Source: Sphingomonas yabuuchiae (GTDB lineage Bacteria; Pseudomonadota; Alphaproteobacteria; Sphingomonadales; Sphingomonadaceae). Taken from it: 64,000 bases of DNA. Made by a program: the position numbers and the translations under genes. Below, piece after piece: positions 48,991 to 59,332 of the stretch. The stretch lies in contig NZ_JACHNX010000001.1 in assembly GCF_014199595.1 (NCBI RefSeq), positions 310,001 through 374,000 on the forward strand. The letters run 5' to 3'. The first letter of the stretch is position 1, and each line of letters opens with the position of its first letter. The notes under the pieces are model-generated. The model was not told the DNA's origin and did not search any database. It saw only the letters and a program-made list of their open reading frames with translations.

Positions 48991-49185
48991 TCACCGCTTG
49001 AAGAGCGCGTCGGCGCTGGCGCGGTGGAGCGTGGCGCGCTCCATGTGGCGGCGGGTCCGCGCGATCTCCTGCTCCAGCACCGCAATCCGCGTCTCCAGCT
49101 CGGCGAGCGACAGCGGATCGAGATCGGTCTGGACCAACGCGGCCAGGGCGTCGGGAAGGCGGATCGGAGAATCGTCCTGTTCCAT
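48991..49185 (-). CDS. DUF1192 domain protein
   Basis: The 64-residue product matches the small alphaproteobacterial DUF1192 family: a short acidic start (MEQDDSPIRLPDALA), the conserved LDPLSLAELETRIAVLEQEIARTR core that forms a coiled coil, and a basic end. No function is known. ATG 49185 was chosen because it gives the normal family length; a longer frame through 49446 overlaps the divergent oxidoreductase. It lies upstream of clpA on the same strand, 188 bases away. Confidence 0.85.
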   Translation of the reverse strand: MEQDDSPIRLPDALAALVQTDLDPLSLAELETRIAVLEQEIARTRRHMERATLHRASADALFKR

Positions 49186-49285
49186 AATGGGATGCAGCGT
49201 TGACCCGGTCGCCGCCGATGTCAATAACGGTGGGACGAGAGCCGATGATGGGGGATGGCAGCCGGTGCACGCATTTGGCGAGGGA

Positions 49286-50320
49286 ATGGGGATCGGCGAT
49301 ATCCCGAAGGAGATGACCGCCATCGACCCCGCGGAGGCGGGCGGTCCCGAGGTGCTGGTGCCTGTCCGGCGCCCGACGCCCCATCCGGGCGAGGGCGAGG
49401 TGCTGATCCGCGTCGCCGCCGCCGGGGTGAACCGGCCCGACGTCATGCAGCGCCAGGGTCTCTACCCGCCGCCGCCGGGCGCGCCCTCGATCCCCGGGCT
49501 GGAGATTGCGGGCCAGATCGTCGCGGTCGGTGAGGGCGTTGGGCCCGAGATGCTCGGCCAGCCGGTCTGCGCGCTGATCGGCGGCGGCGGCTATGCCGAA
49601 TATGCGGTGGCGGTCGCCGACCATTGCCTGACCGTGCCGCACGGCCTGTCGATGGTGCAGGCCGCCGCGCTGCCCGAGACGCTGTTCACCGTGTGGACCA
49701 ATGTCTTCGAGCGCGCCTATGCCGACCAGGGCGACACGCTGCTGGTGCATGGCGGGACCAGCGGCATCGGCACCATGGCGATCCTGCTGGGTCGCCTCTT
49801 CGGGCTGACCGTGATCGTCACGGCGGGCTCGGACGAGAAATGCGCGGCGGCCGAGAAGCTCGGCGCAGCCAAGGCGATCAACTACAAGGCGGTCGATTTC
49901 GTCGAGGCGGTGAAGGACTTCACCGAGGGGCGCGGCGTCGACATCGTGCTCGACATGGTCGGCGGCGATTATGTGCCACGCAACCTGAAATGCCTGGCCG
50001 AGGATGGCCGCCACGTCTCGATCGCGGTGCAGCGCGGCGCCAAGGCGGAAATCCCGATCTGGGAGATCATGCGCCGCCGCCTGATCCTGACCGGCTCGAC
50101 GCTGCGCGGGCGCGACCGGGATTTCAAGGCGATGGTCGCCGACGAATTGTCGCGGCTGGTCTGGCCGCATGTCGAGGAGGGGCGGTTGCGCCCGGTCATC
50201 GATCGCAGCTTCCCGCTGGCCGAAGCTGCCGAGGCGCATCGCCGGATGGAGGCGGGCGACCATCTGGGCAAGATCGTCCTGACGATAGACGGGGCGGCGG
50301 AAGGAGCCGCAGCCGACTAA
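49286..50320 (+). CDS. NAD(P)H quinone oxidoreductase, zinc-free MDR type
   Basis: The 344-residue product is of the quinone-oxidoreductase/PIG3 branch of medium-chain dehydrogenases: AAGVNRPDVMQRQGLYPPPPG, GLEIAGQIVAVGEGV, TLFTVWTNVFE, and the NADPH-binding loop LVHGGTSGIGTMAI. Zinc-binding cysteines are absent. It should reduce quinones or other enones with NADPH. The start is uncertain: ATG 49286 (MGIGDIPKEMTAID) matches relatives and has GAGGGA before it; ATG 49313 sits directly on its own AAGGAG and is less likely. Confidence 0.87.
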   Translation: MGIGDIPKEMTAIDPAEAGGPEVLVPVRRPTPHPGEGEVLIRVAAAGVNRPDVMQRQGLYPPPPGAPSIPGLEIAGQIVAVGEGVGPEMLGQPVCALIGGGGYAEYAVAVADHCLTVPHGLSMVQAAALPETLFTVWTNVFERAYADQGDTLLVHGGTSGIGTMAILLGRLFGLTVIVTAGSDEKCAAAEKLGAAKAINYKAVDFVEAVKDFTEGRGVDIVLDMVGGDYVPRNLKCLAEDGRHVSIAVQRGAKAEIPIWEIMRRRLILTGSTLRGRDRDFKAMVADELSRLVWPHVEEGRLRPVIDRSFPLAEAAEAHRRMEAGDHLGKIVLTIDGAAEGAAAD

Positions 50321-50407
50321 CCAGACGCCGGTCTTGATCCCGCTGCAAAAGATTGCAACGGATCGAACGACCGGATCGGCCGTCTCCCCGCGCCGAGTCC
50401 ATGGGGG

Positions 50408-51118
50408 ATGGCGATGGTGCAGAGTGGTGGCCGGATCGGGCTGGTTTGCATGGGTCTGGCGGCCGGATTGGCGATGGCGGCTCCGGCCCGGGCGCAATCG
50501 GCTCGCGAGTTGCTGACCCAGGCGTCCTTCGGCGATTCCGACGAGGCGAGCGCGCTGCGCCGCGTTTCGAGTGCCTATACGGTGGCGGCCAACGCCCTGA
50601 AGCGGACGCCCGACGATCACGAGTCCCTGCTGATGCGGGCCACCGCGCTCGGCTACCGCGCCAAGCTGACCGGCAATCGCAGCGACGCGATCGCCGCCCG
50701 CCGCCAGTTCGAGGCGCTGGTGGCGCAGAATCCGCGCGATGCCGAGGCGCAACTGGCGCTGGGTGCCTGGCATATCGGCGCAGTCAAGAAACTGGGGGCG
50801 ATCGTCGGCCGCGCGGCGCTGGGCGCGCAGCGGAGCGTCGGGTTCGCCTCGCTCGACCGGGCGATCGCCTTGGGCGGCGACCGGGCGTTGTTTCCGGGGC
50901 TGTCGGCGCTGCTGCGGCTGGAGCTGGACCCCCGAGATCCGCGCGGCCGGGCCCTGGCGGAGGCGGCGGTGCGCGCCGGGACGGTGACGCCGATCGACCG
51001 CATCCTGCAACGCGCCTGTGTCGCGGTCCTGGCCTCGCTGCGCGCCGGGGACGGGCAGAAGACGCGCGCGCTCGCCTCGCAATCGCTGCCTTTCGGGCGA
51101 TTCGACGACGACAATTGA
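50408..51118 (+). CDS. Periplasmic helical-repeat (TPR-like) protein
   Basis: The 236-residue product has a signal peptide (RIGLVCMGLAAGLAMAAPARAQ) and a mature chain of Ala/Leu-rich helical pairs: SAYTVAANALKRTPDDHESLLMRATALGY, ARRQFEALVAQNPRDAEAQLALGAWH. These resemble tetratricopeptide helices. It is probably a periplasmic scaffold; no enzyme motif is visible. ATG 50414 is an alternative start six bases in. It stands alone, 87 bases after the oxidoreductase gene, and is followed by a terminator. Confidence 0.75.
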   Translation: MAMVQSGGRIGLVCMGLAAGLAMAAPARAQSARELLTQASFGDSDEASALRRVSSAYTVAANALKRTPDDHESLLMRATALGYRAKLTGNRSDAIAARRQFEALVAQNPRDAEAQLALGAWHIGAVKKLGAIVGRAALGAQRSVGFASLDRAIALGGDRALFPGLSALLRLELDPRDPRGRALAEAAVRAGTVTPIDRILQRACVAVLASLRAGDGQKTRALASQSLPFGRFDDDN

Positions 51119-51224
51119 CCGGCTGGACGCGGGCGTCGCCAACGTCTATCGCGCCATGTCCCGGCAGTTTGTGGCAGCGCACCTTGCTCTCGGGGACGGC
51201 TTTCATTAGATTTGTCGCAGCTAC

Positions 51225-51254
51225 GGCCGCTCCGGTGAGGGGCGGCCCTTTTAT
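51225..51254 (+). terminator. Rho-independent terminator
   Basis: Stem ggccgctcc (51225-51233) with ggggcggcc (51239-51247) followed by ctttTATTTT. It lies about 107 bases past the helical-repeat gene and 20 before trcR. Confidence 0.78.
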
Positions 51255-51275
51255 TTTCCGACTGGAGTGATCCCC

Positions 51276-51953
51276 GTGGCCCAGCCGCTCATGCCCCATG
51301 CGACCGCTTCCTGGCTGGTCGACAACACGTCGCTCTCGTTCGAGCAGATCGCGGATTTCTGCGGCCTCCACATCCTGGAAGTCCAGGCGATCGCCGACGA
51401 CACGGCGGCGACCAAGCTGACCGGCCGTGACCCCGTGCGTGCGCACGAGCTGACCCAGAGCGAGATCGAGAAGGCGCAGGCCAATCCCGATTACCGCATG
51501 AAGATGACCAAGGGCCCCGAGCAGGTCCGCCGCACCAAGGGCCCGCGCTACACGCCGGTCAGCAAGCGGCAGGACAAGCCGGACGGCATCGCCTGGATCA
51601 TCCGCAACCATCCCGAAATCTCGGACGGCGCGATCTCGAACCTGATCGGCACGACCCGCACGACGATCGCCGCGATCCGCGACCGCAGCCACTGGAACAT
51701 CGCCAACATCACGCCGAAGGACCCGGTGACCCTGGGCCTGACCACCCAGCGCGAGCTGGACTCGGCGGTGGCGAAGGCGGCCAAGGCGACCGGCGGCAAT
51801 GCCGATGCGCAGCCGACCGACACCCGTCTGGAAGGCGACCGCGAAGCCCTGCTCGCCTCGCTGCGCGCCGAGCGCGAGCAGCAGAGCCGCGACGTCGACT
51901 CGGTCGGCCATCATGACGACGTGATCGACCCGCACTCGCTGTTCCGCAGCTGA
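51276..51953 (+). CDS. trcR: Cell-cycle transcriptional regulator TrcR (DUF1013)
   Basis: The 225-residue product matches the alphaproteobacterial DUF1013/TrcR family: PLMPHATASWLVDNTSLSFEQIADFCGLH at the start (quoted in parts: ATASWLVDNTSLSFEQIAD), PDYRMKMTKGPEQVRRTKGPRYTP region (KGPEQVRRTKGPRYTP), and the helix-turn-helix-like SDGAISNLIGTTRTTIAAIR. The family is tied to transcription control of the cell cycle in Caulobacter and relatives. GTG 51276 is chosen: GGAG lies eight bases upstream and the N terminus fits; GTG 51267 is the alternative. It is flanked by terminators, so it is read alone. Confidence 0.88.
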   Translation: MAQPLMPHATASWLVDNTSLSFEQIADFCGLHILEVQAIADDTAATKLTGRDPVRAHELTQSEIEKAQANPDYRMKMTKGPEQVRRTKGPRYTPVSKRQDKPDGIAWIIRNHPEISDGAISNLIGTTRTTIAAIRDRSHWNIANITPKDPVTLGLTTQRELDSAVAKAAKATGGNADAQPTDTRLEGDREALLASLRAEREQQSRDVDSVGHHDDVIDPHSLFRS

Positions 51954-51973
51954 GCGCAGGCGACAGTCTGACG

Positions 51974-52010
51974 AAAAGGGGCGTCCACCTTGGCGGTGGG
52001 CGCCCCTTTT
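51974..52010 (+). terminator. Rho-independent terminator after trcR
   Basis: A 16-bp stem with one wobble: aaaaggggcgtccacc (51974-51989) with ggtgggcgcccctttt (51995-52010), 20 bases after the stop. Confidence 0.88.
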
Positions 52011-52068
52011 GCATTTGGGGGAACGGCGTCTCCCCAGCCCCGTTGAACGAGGCCAAAGGAGACCATGC

Positions 52069-52377
52069 ATGTCCGAGCAGGAAAAGCCCTTCGACCATGA
52101 TCGCGGCCATAGCGGCCAAGCCTATCACCGCGACGACGAGCAGGCGATGGGGCGTGCCGAACCCTCGGGCAGCGTGACGACCACCCCGCCCGCGCCGGGG
52201 GACGGTAATGCGGATACGTCGCTGCCGGACGACAATGGCAAGCGGGCCTCCGTCGATCCAAAGACGGGCGAGGTGCATGGCAGCGGGGCAGGGGCCGGTG
52301 GCGGCAACCGGGGCGACGAGATCGACGAAGCGGACCCCGCAACTCCGCCGGGCGTGGGATCGCGACCGGTGAACTGA
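52069..52377 (+). CDS. Small hydrophilic protein with SGQAYH motif
   Basis: The 102-residue product is polar throughout (Asp, Gly, Pro, Glu, His), with no signal peptide or span, and is likely disordered. Near the start HDRGHSGQAYHRDDE resembles GGQSGAAYHGKG in the small protein at 10859. Good Shine-Dalgarno AAGGAG at 52056-52061. Function is unknown; the composition suits a stress-linked protein. It is followed directly by a family B repeat. Confidence 0.65.
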   Translation: MSEQEKPFDHDRGHSGQAYHRDDEQAMGRAEPSGSVTTTPPAPGDGNADTSLPDDNGKRASVDPKTGEVHGSGAGAGGGNRGDEIDEADPATPPGVGSRPVN

Positions 52378-52381
52378 TCAA

Positions 52382-52505
52382 TCCTCCCCGCTCGCGGGGA
52401 GGGGGCATGCGAAGCATGGTGGAGGGGGCGTGCCGCAAGGGGTGTCGCTTGTGGAAGCCCCCCTCCGTCAGACCTCGGTCTGCCACCTCCCCGTACCGGG
52501 GAGGA
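52382..52505. repeat. Inverted repeat, family B (copy 4)
   Basis: cctccccgctcgcggggagg at the left and cctccccgtaccggggagg at the right; inside, gcatgcgaagcatggtggag and agcccccctccgtcagacctcggtctgcca. It separates the small protein gene from tRNA-Trp. Confidence 0.83.
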
Positions 52506-52567
52506 TAAATGCGCAGGTGCATTAACCGCCTAAGCGGTGTGGGCGAATCCAACGATGTCATGAAAAG

Positions 52568-52643
52568 TGGCAGGAGTGCACGGACTCGAACCGTGGGCCC
52601 TCGGTTTTGGAGACCGATGCTCTACCAACTGAGCTACACTCCT
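52568..52643 (-). tRNA. tRNA-Trp (CCA anticodon)
   Basis: Read on the minus strand: acceptor aggagtg pairs with cactcct, D-arm gctcagttggtagagc, anticodon arm tcggt-ctCCAaa-accga giving anticodon CCA, T-arm cacgg-ttcgagt-ccgtg, discriminator G and an encoded CCA end (52568-52570). In many bacteria secE follows tRNA-Trp, but no secE lies downstream here. A weak promoter-like TTGCCC/17/TAATGG lies upstream at about 52656-52684. Confidence 0.97.
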
Positions 52644-52948
52644 GCGAGGCGGCCGCCATTAGCCCGGCTGCGCCGTCGGGGCAATAGCCTGTTTCACTAT
52701 TTTCGCGATTGGCATCGCCGACGCCTGCAGGCTCCTCCCGCGCCGACATTGACCATCGGCCGACTCCCGCGTATAGCCCGCCGCTGCACGAAGGGAATTT
52801 CTCGGGATTCGGGACTTATCCGTCGGGCAAGCTTGAACATTGCTGGATGCGAATGAGGGCCGGGCGAAAGCCGCGAAGGCCCCTTTTTGTATTCCGAAGT
52901 GCTGTGATGGCTCCAGCAAAGTAACCTCATGGAAAGGTGAAGGCTTCA
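52644..52948. other. Gene-free promoter region between tRNA-Trp and rpsL
   Basis: About 305 bases. It holds the divergent promoters of tRNA-Trp and the str operon and a long rpsL leader. No open frame here looks real; no large hairpin is noticed. Confidence 0.6.
52749..52777 (+). promoter_or_regulatory. Promoter of the str operon (rpsL)
   Basis: TTGACC (52749-52754), 17-base spacer, TATAGC (52772-52777). This is a good match to a housekeeping sigma site in a GC-rich genome. Transcription would start near 52784, leaving a leader of about 165 bases before rpsL. Confidence 0.65.
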
Positions 52949-53320
52949 ATGCCGACGATCAACCAGCTGGTCCGCAAGGGCCGCGAACTGCAGAAGGCCA
53001 AGTCCAAGGTCCCTGCAATGGAGCAGAACCCGCAGAAGCGCGGCGTTTGCACCCGTGTCTACACGACGACCCCGAAGAAGCCGAACTCGGCACTTCGCAA
53101 GGTGGCCAAGGTCCGTCTGACCAACAGCCGCGAAGTCATTTCGTACATCCCGGGCGAAGGCCACAACCTGCAGGAGCACTCGGTGGTGCTCATCCGCGGC
53201 GGCCGTGTGCGCGACCTTCCCGGCGTGCGTTACCACGTGCTGCGCGGCGTTCTCGACACGCAGGGCGTGAAGGATCGCAAGCAGTCCCGCTCGAAGTACG
53301 GCGCGAAGCGTCCGAAGTAA
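52949..53320 (+). CDS. rpsL: 30S ribosomal protein S12
   Basis: The 123-residue protein lies at the decoding site of the 30S subunit. It has the conserved [14 protein letters not shown] loop with K43 kept, and the second loop [13 protein letters not shown]...[13 protein letters not shown]. At position 88 it has arginine (codon cgc, 53210-53212) where most bacteria have lysine. K88R in E. coli and Mycobacterium tuberculosis gives streptomycin resistance. It is the first gene of the str operon rpsL-rpsG-fusA-tuf. ATG 52949 gives the standard [11 protein letters not shown] start. Confidence 0.98.
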   Translation: MPTINQLVRKGRELQKAKSKVPAMEQNPQKRGVCTRVYTTTPKKPNSALRKVAKVRLTNSREVISYIPGEGHNLQEHSVVLIRGGRVRDLPGVRYHVLRGVLDTQGVKDRKQSRSKYGAKRPK

Positions 53321-53386
53321 GCCGGTCGGGCCTCTTCCGAGGCTCCTCGACCATCAAAGGCTGAAGTTTTGTAAGGAAATACGAGA

Positions 53387-53857
53387 ATGGCTCGTCGTCG
53401 TCGTCCCGAAAAGCGGGAAATTCTGCCGGACCCCAAGTTCGGAGATGAGGTCCTGTCGAAGTTCATGAATTCGGTCATGCTGGACGGTAAGAAGTCCGTG
53501 GCCGAAGCCATTGTTTACGGTGCTCTGGAAACCGTCGAGACGCGCGCCAAGCGCGATCCGATCGGCGTGTTCCACGATGCGCTGAACAACATCAAGCCGG
53601 GCATCGAAGTCCGTTCGCGCCGCGTCGGCGGTGCGACCTACCAGGTTCCGGTCGAAGTCCGTCCGGAGCGTGCCCAGGCTCTGGCCATCCGTTGGCTGAT
53701 CGGCGCGTCGCGCGCCCGTTCGGAAAACACGATGGCCGCCCGTCTGTCGGGTGAGCTGATGGACGCTGCGAACAACCGCGGCAACGCGGTCAAGAAGCGC
53801 GAAGATACGCACCGCATGGCGGAAGCGAATCGCGCCTTCTCGCACTACCGCTGGTAA
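53387..53857 (+). CDS. rpsG: 30S ribosomal protein S7
   Basis: The 156-residue protein starts assembly of the 30S head and binds the 3' domain of 16S r[56 protein letters not shown] and the C-terminal [18 protein letters not shown] are all standard. It follows rpsL after 66 bases and is followed by a strong hairpin with a T-rich tail before fusA, so fusA may be partly uncoupled from it. Confidence 0.98.
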   Translation: MARRRRPEKREILPDPKFGDEVLSKFMNSVMLDGKKSVAEAIVYGALETVETRAKRDPIGVFHDALNNIKPGIEVRSRRVGGATYQVPVEVRPERAQALAIRWLIGASRARSENTMAARLSGELMDAANNRGNAVKKREDTHRMAEANRAFSHYRW

Positions 53858-53862
53858 GGGTC

Positions 53863-53904
53863 TTGCGGCGGACCGGAATATTTTCCGGTCTGCCGCAACC
53901 TTTT
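53863..53904 (+). terminator. Hairpin attenuator/terminator between rpsG and fusA
   Basis: A 15-bp stem if one G-U pair is counted: ttgcggcggaccgga (53863-53877) with tccggtctgccgcaa (53884-53898), then ccTTTTc. It starts about five bases after the rpsG stop. It is likely to end or slow part of the rpsL-rpsG transcripts. Confidence 0.75.
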
Positions 53905-53948
53905 CAGGGTGCGGTGCCGGCGGTCTTCCGCTGGTCACGCAAACAGCC

Positions 53949-53982
53949 TATATAAGGGGGAGCCGGGCCAACCGGCTCCCCC
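53949..53982 (+). promoter_or_regulatory. Probable internal promoter -10 and leader hairpin before fusA
   Basis: ctatataagg (53948-53957) is a strong -10-like element, rare in this GC-rich DNA, though no convincing -35 lies at 17 bases. Directly after it comes an 11-bp stem, gggggagccgg (53956-53966) with ccggctccccc (53972-53982). Together with the upstream terminator this suggests separate control of fusA-tuf. Confidence 0.45.
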
Positions 53983-54004
53983 CTACGCTTGAGGAAGATC
54001 GATC

Positions 54005-56080
<2,076 letters not shown>

Positions 56081-56212
56081 GCGTCTCCCGCGCCCCCGGG
56101 CAACCGGGGGTGCGGACACGCTAGGGGCTGGCAATCGCTTCAAACACCCGCTATGGGGCCGCGTTCGCGTGGCCTCGGATGCGGCACCGAATTCGATTCA
56201 GAAGGTAGGAAA

Positions 56213-57406
56213 ATGGCAAAGGCAAAATTCGAGCGGAACAAGCCGCACCTCAACATCGGCACCATCGGCCACGTCGACCATGGCAAGACCTCGCTGACCG
56301 CAGCGATCACCAAGGTTCTGGCTGACAACGTCGCCGGCAACGCGGCGGTGGACTTCGCGAACATCGACAAGGCGCCGGAAGAGCGTGAGCGCGGCATCAC
56401 CATCTCGACCGCGCACGTCGAGTATGAGACCGAAGCGCGCCACTATGCGCACGTCGACTGCCCGGGCCACGCCGACTATGTGAAGAACATGATCACCGGC
56501 GCGGCGCAGATGGACGGCGCGATCCTCGTCGTTTCGTCGACCGACGGCCCGATGCCGCAGACCCGCGAGCACATCCTGCTCGCCCGCCAGGTCGGCGTGC
56601 CCGCGATGGTCGTGTTCATGAACAAGGTCGACCTGGTCGACGACGAGGAAATCCTCGAGCTGGTCGAGCTGGAAATCCGCGAGCTGCTCAGCTCGTACGA
56701 ATTCCCGGGCGACGACATCCCCGTCGTCAAGGGTTCGGCGACCTGCGCGCTGTCGGGTTCGAACGACAAGTTCGGCAAGGATGCCGTTCTCGAGCTGATG
56801 AAGCAGGTCGACGAATACATCCCGCAGCCGGAGCGTCCGCTCGACAAGCCGTTCATGATGCCGATCGAAGACGTGTTCTCGATCTCGGGTCGCGGCACCG
56901 TCGTCACCGGCCGCGTTGAGACCGGCATCGTCAAGGTTGGTGAAGAAGTCGAGATCGTCGGCATCAACAACACCCGCAAGACGACCGTCACCGGCGTTGA
57001 AATGTTCCGCAAGCTGCTCGACTCGGGCCAGGCCGGCGACAACATCGGCGCGCTGATCCGTGGCGTGGCGCGTGACGAAGTCGAGCGTGGTCAGGTTCTG
57101 GCCAAGCCGGGTTCGATCACCCCGCACACCGACTTCCAGTCGGAAGTGTACGTCCTGTCGAAGGAAGAAGGCGGCCGTCACACCCCGTTCTTCGCGAACT
57201 ATCGTCCGCAGTTCTACTTCCGCACGACCGACGTCACCGGCACCGTCGAGCTGCCTGAGGGCACCGAGATGGTCATGCCGGGCGACAACGTCGCTCTGGG
57301 CGTGAAGCTGATCGCTCCGATCGCCATGGACATCGGTCAGCGCTTCACGATCCGTGAAGGCGGCCGTACCGTCGGCGCGGGCGTCGTCAGCTCGATCGAC
57401 AAGTAA
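56213..57406 (+). CDS. tuf: Elongation factor Tu
   Basis: The 397-residue GTPase brings aminoacyl-tRNA to the ribosome. [21 protein letters not shown]-loop [27 protein letters not shown] and the C-terminal [17 protein letters not shown] are standard. It is the last gene of the str operon, ended by a terminator at 57438. No second tuf copy is in the window. Confidence 0.98.
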   Translation: MAKAKFERNKPHLNIGTIGHVDHGKTSLTAAITKVLADNVAGNAAVDFANIDKAPEERERGITISTAHVEYETEARHYAHVDCPGHADYVKNMITGAAQMDGAILVVSSTDGPMPQTREHILLARQVGVPAMVVFMNKVDLVDDEEILELVELEIRELLSSYEFPGDDIPVVKGSATCALSGSNDKFGKDAVLELMKQVDEYIPQPERPLDKPFMMPIEDVFSISGRGTVVTGRVETGIVKVGEEVEIVGINNTRKTTVTGVEMFRKLLDSGQAGDNIGALIRGVARDEVERGQVLAKPGSITPHTDFQSEVYVLSKEEGGRHTPFFANYRPQFYFRTTDVTGTVELPEGTEMVMPGDNVALGVKLIAPIAMDIGQRFTIREGGRTVGAGVVSSIDK

Positions 57407-57437
57407 GTCTCGGGCGAAAGCCTGAAACTTCTTAGGA

Positions 57438-57472
57438 AAGGGCCGGCCCCGGCGACGGGGTCGGCCTTTTTC
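57438..57472 (+). terminator. Rho-independent terminator after tuf
   Basis: ggccggcccc (57441-57450) pairs with ggggtcggcc (57457-57466), one bulge, then TTTTTcg. It ends the str operon. Confidence 0.85.
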
Positions 57473-57495
57473 GTTTGTGGGGCTGGGCTTGACGG

Positions 57496-57588
57496 CCCTC
57501 ACCCTCCCGACGCTGACGCGCCTCCCTCCCTCTCCCGCTGGGAGAGGGAAGGGGCCTGCCCGCGTGAGCGGGTGGGAAGGGTGAGGGT
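57496..57588. repeat. Inverted repeat related to family A
   Basis: Outer ends ccctcaccct and agggtgaggg, inner hairpin cctctcccgctgggagagg. It resembles families of ctctccc/gggagag palindromes but differs in layout from the copies at 523 and 2604. Confidence 0.65.
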
Positions 57589-57600
57589 GTTCCGATTGCC

Positions 57601-57689
57601 CCTTCCGTTCGCACTGGGCGAAGTCGAAGTGCACGCCAGGCGGGCCGGTCAGAACGTGGCCTTCGACTTCGCTCAGGCTGAACGGAGGG
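57601..57689. repeat. Family C repeat pair (copy 5)
   Basis: ccgttcgcactgggcgaagt (from 57605) and, inverted, ggccttcgacttcgctcagg continuing to gaacggagg (57658-57688). Confidence 0.78.
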
Positions 57690-57750
57690 TGGGGTTTGCG
57701 GCAATCGCCGCCCGGTTCCATCCTCTCCAACAAAAACCCGCATCCGCCCC

Positions 57751-57779
57751 TTGCGGCCCCCGGCCCATATGCGTATAGG
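57751..57779 (+). promoter_or_regulatory. Candidate promoter of the S10 operon
   Basis: TTGCGG (57751-57756), 17-base spacer, TATAGG (57774-57779); like the rpsL promoter the -10 is preceded by gcg. The start would be near 57786. Confidence 0.5.
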
Positions 57780-58001
57780 CACACGCCTTGAGGGAATCGG
57801 CTGGCACCGGAAACACCGGAGTCGGCCTTTTGCTTTTAGTAAGGGCAGGGTGGTTCGCCGCTCCTGTCGTAACCCAGAGTTTGTTTCGGCCCAGGGTCGC
57901 CTTCACGGCGGACGGTCGAGTGCTTGGTCGGATAGCCGATCGCACTTGTCGTTCATCGTGACCGCGAGCCGAAAGCCCGCTCTTTCGCATCGGTAGGGAT
58001 C

Positions 58002-58310
58002 ATGGACAGCAATATCCGCATTCGTCTGAAGGCGTTCGACCATCGCGTGCTCGATCAGGCCACTGGCGACATCGCCGACACCGCGCGCCGCACCGGCGCC
58101 CTCATCCGCGGTCCGATCCCGCTTCCGACGCGCATCGAGAAGTTCACGGTCAACCGTGGTCCGCACATCGACAAGAAGTCGCGCGAGCAGTTCGAGGTCC
58201 GCACCTACAAGCGGATGCTGGACATCGTGCAGCCGACCCCGCAGACCGTTGATGCGCTGATGAAGCTCGACCTCGCCGCAGGTGTTGATGTCGAGATCAA
58301 GCTGGCGTAA
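58002..58310 (+). CDS. rpsJ: 30S ribosomal protein S10
   Basis: The 102-residue protein of the 30S head also acts as NusE in antitermination. [45 protein letters not shown] region (quoted in parts: [15 protein letters not shown]) and [19 protein letters not shown] are standard. It heads the S10 operon but is split from rplC by an unusually long 284-base structured gap. Confidence 0.98.
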   Translation: MDSNIRIRLKAFDHRVLDQATGDIADTARRTGALIRGPIPLPTRIEKFTVNRGPHIDKKSREQFEVRTYKRMLDIVQPTPQTVDALMKLDLAAGVDVEIKLA

Positions 58311-58594
58311 GAGGGCCAGCGTTCCCGTGGTCGACGATTCCGTCCCACGGGATTTTGGCGTTTCCCGGTTCTGAAGCTACTAGGAAACGCGCCGAGGTCG
58401 CTCCCGCGATCCGGCACTCTTTAGGGATACCGCCCGGTGGTTTCGCGCAAGCGAGATGGTGCCGGGGCAGCGTCCCCCGTCTGACCGGCTTGCCGGTCGC
58501 CAGCCCGGGACGGGGGCTCGTTTCGCTTTAATCGGGCTGGATATGCCCCCCTTGAATGGTTCTTGGGGGCCTCTGTCGAGGAAGGAGCAGGATC
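58311..58594 (+). promoter_or_regulatory. Structured leader between rpsJ and rplC
   Basis: Stems visible: cccgtgg/ccacggg (58324-58351); a two-storey stem with outer cccccgtc (58474-58481)/gacggggg (58509-58516) and inner gaccggc/gccggtc (58483-58498); and gccccc/gggggc (58545-58570) just before the rplC Shine-Dalgarno gaaggag. It could be a ribosomal-protein-binding control element; I see no known consensus. Confidence 0.5.
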
Positions 58595-59329
58595 ATGCGT
58601 ACCGGCGTGATCGCGAAGAAGCTGGGGATGACCCGCCTGTTCCAGGACGATGGTCGGCACGTGCCGGTCACCGTCCTGGCGCTTGAAGGCGTACAGGTCG
58701 TCGCTCGCCGCGAGATGGATCGTGACGGCTACACCGCCGTCCAGCTTGGTGCAGGTGTCGCCAAGACCAAGAATGTTGCCAAGCCGCAGCGTGGCCACTT
58801 CGGCAAGGCCGAAGTCGAGCCCAAGCAGGTGCTGGTCGAGTTCCGCGTGAACGAAGACGGCCTGCTGGACGTCGGCGCGGAAATCTCCGCCGACCATTTC
58901 GTCCCCGGCCAGTATGTCGATATCCAGGGTCGTACCCAGGGTAAGGGCTTTGCCGGTGCGATGAAGCGCTGGAACTTCGGTGGTCTGCGTGCGACCCACG
59001 GCGTCTCGGTCTCGCACCGTTCGCATGGTTCGACCGGTAACCGTCAGGATCCGGGCCGCGTCTTCAAGAACAAGAAGATGGCCGGCCACATGGGCGACAA
59101 GAATCGCACGCAGCAGAACCTGGAAATCGTGTCGACCGACGTCGAGCGCGGCCTGATCTTCGTCAAGGGCTCGGTGCCCGGCTCGAAGGGTGGCTGGCTG
59201 ATCGTCAAGGACGCGGTCAAGGTTTCGCGCCACGCGGACGCCCCGTTCCCCGCCAGCATCAAGGCGGCCGCCAACAACAATGCTTCTGCCGAGCCTGCTC
59301 CGGAAGCCACCGAGAGCCAGGAGGGCTAA
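58595..59329 (+). CDS. rplC: 50S ribosomal protein L3
   Basis: The 244-residue protein binds 23S rRNA near the peptidyl-transferase centre. [56 protein letters not shown] (in part: [16 protein letters not shown]) and KMAGHMGD are standard. The last about 25 residues form an Ala/Glu-rich tail ([18 protein letters not shown]). ATG 58595 follows a good GAAGGAG. It leads the rest of the S10 operon. Confidence 0.97.
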   Translation: MRTGVIAKKLGMTRLFQDDGRHVPVTVLALEGVQVVARREMDRDGYTAVQLGAGVAKTKNVAKPQRGHFGKAEVEPKQVLVEFRVNEDGLLDVGAEISADHFVPGQYVDIQGRTQGKGFAGAMKRWNFGGLRATHGVSVSHRSHGSTGNRQDPGRVFKNKKMAGHMGDKNRTQQNLEIVSTDVERGLIFVKGSVPGSKGGWLIVKDAVKVSRHADAPFPASIKAAANNNASAEPAPEATESQEG

Positions 59330-59332
59330 GTC

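Larger units (their letters stand above)
57407..58001. other. Gene-free region between tuf and rpsJ
   Basis: 595 bases holding, in order, the tuf terminator, a GC-rich inverted repeat (57496-57588), a family C pair (57601-57689), a promoter candidate (57751-57779) and a leader of about 215 bases before rpsJ. No convincing gene. Confidence 0.65.

Noticed and set aside
52100..52567. secE downstream of tRNA-Trp
   Set aside because: Searched because tRNA-Trp-secE-nusG is common; no SecE-like frame is present on the minus strand here.
57572..57778. 68-codon plus frame before rpsJ
   Set aside because: Reads through the family C repeats and ends at the promoter candidate; no ribosome-binding site.
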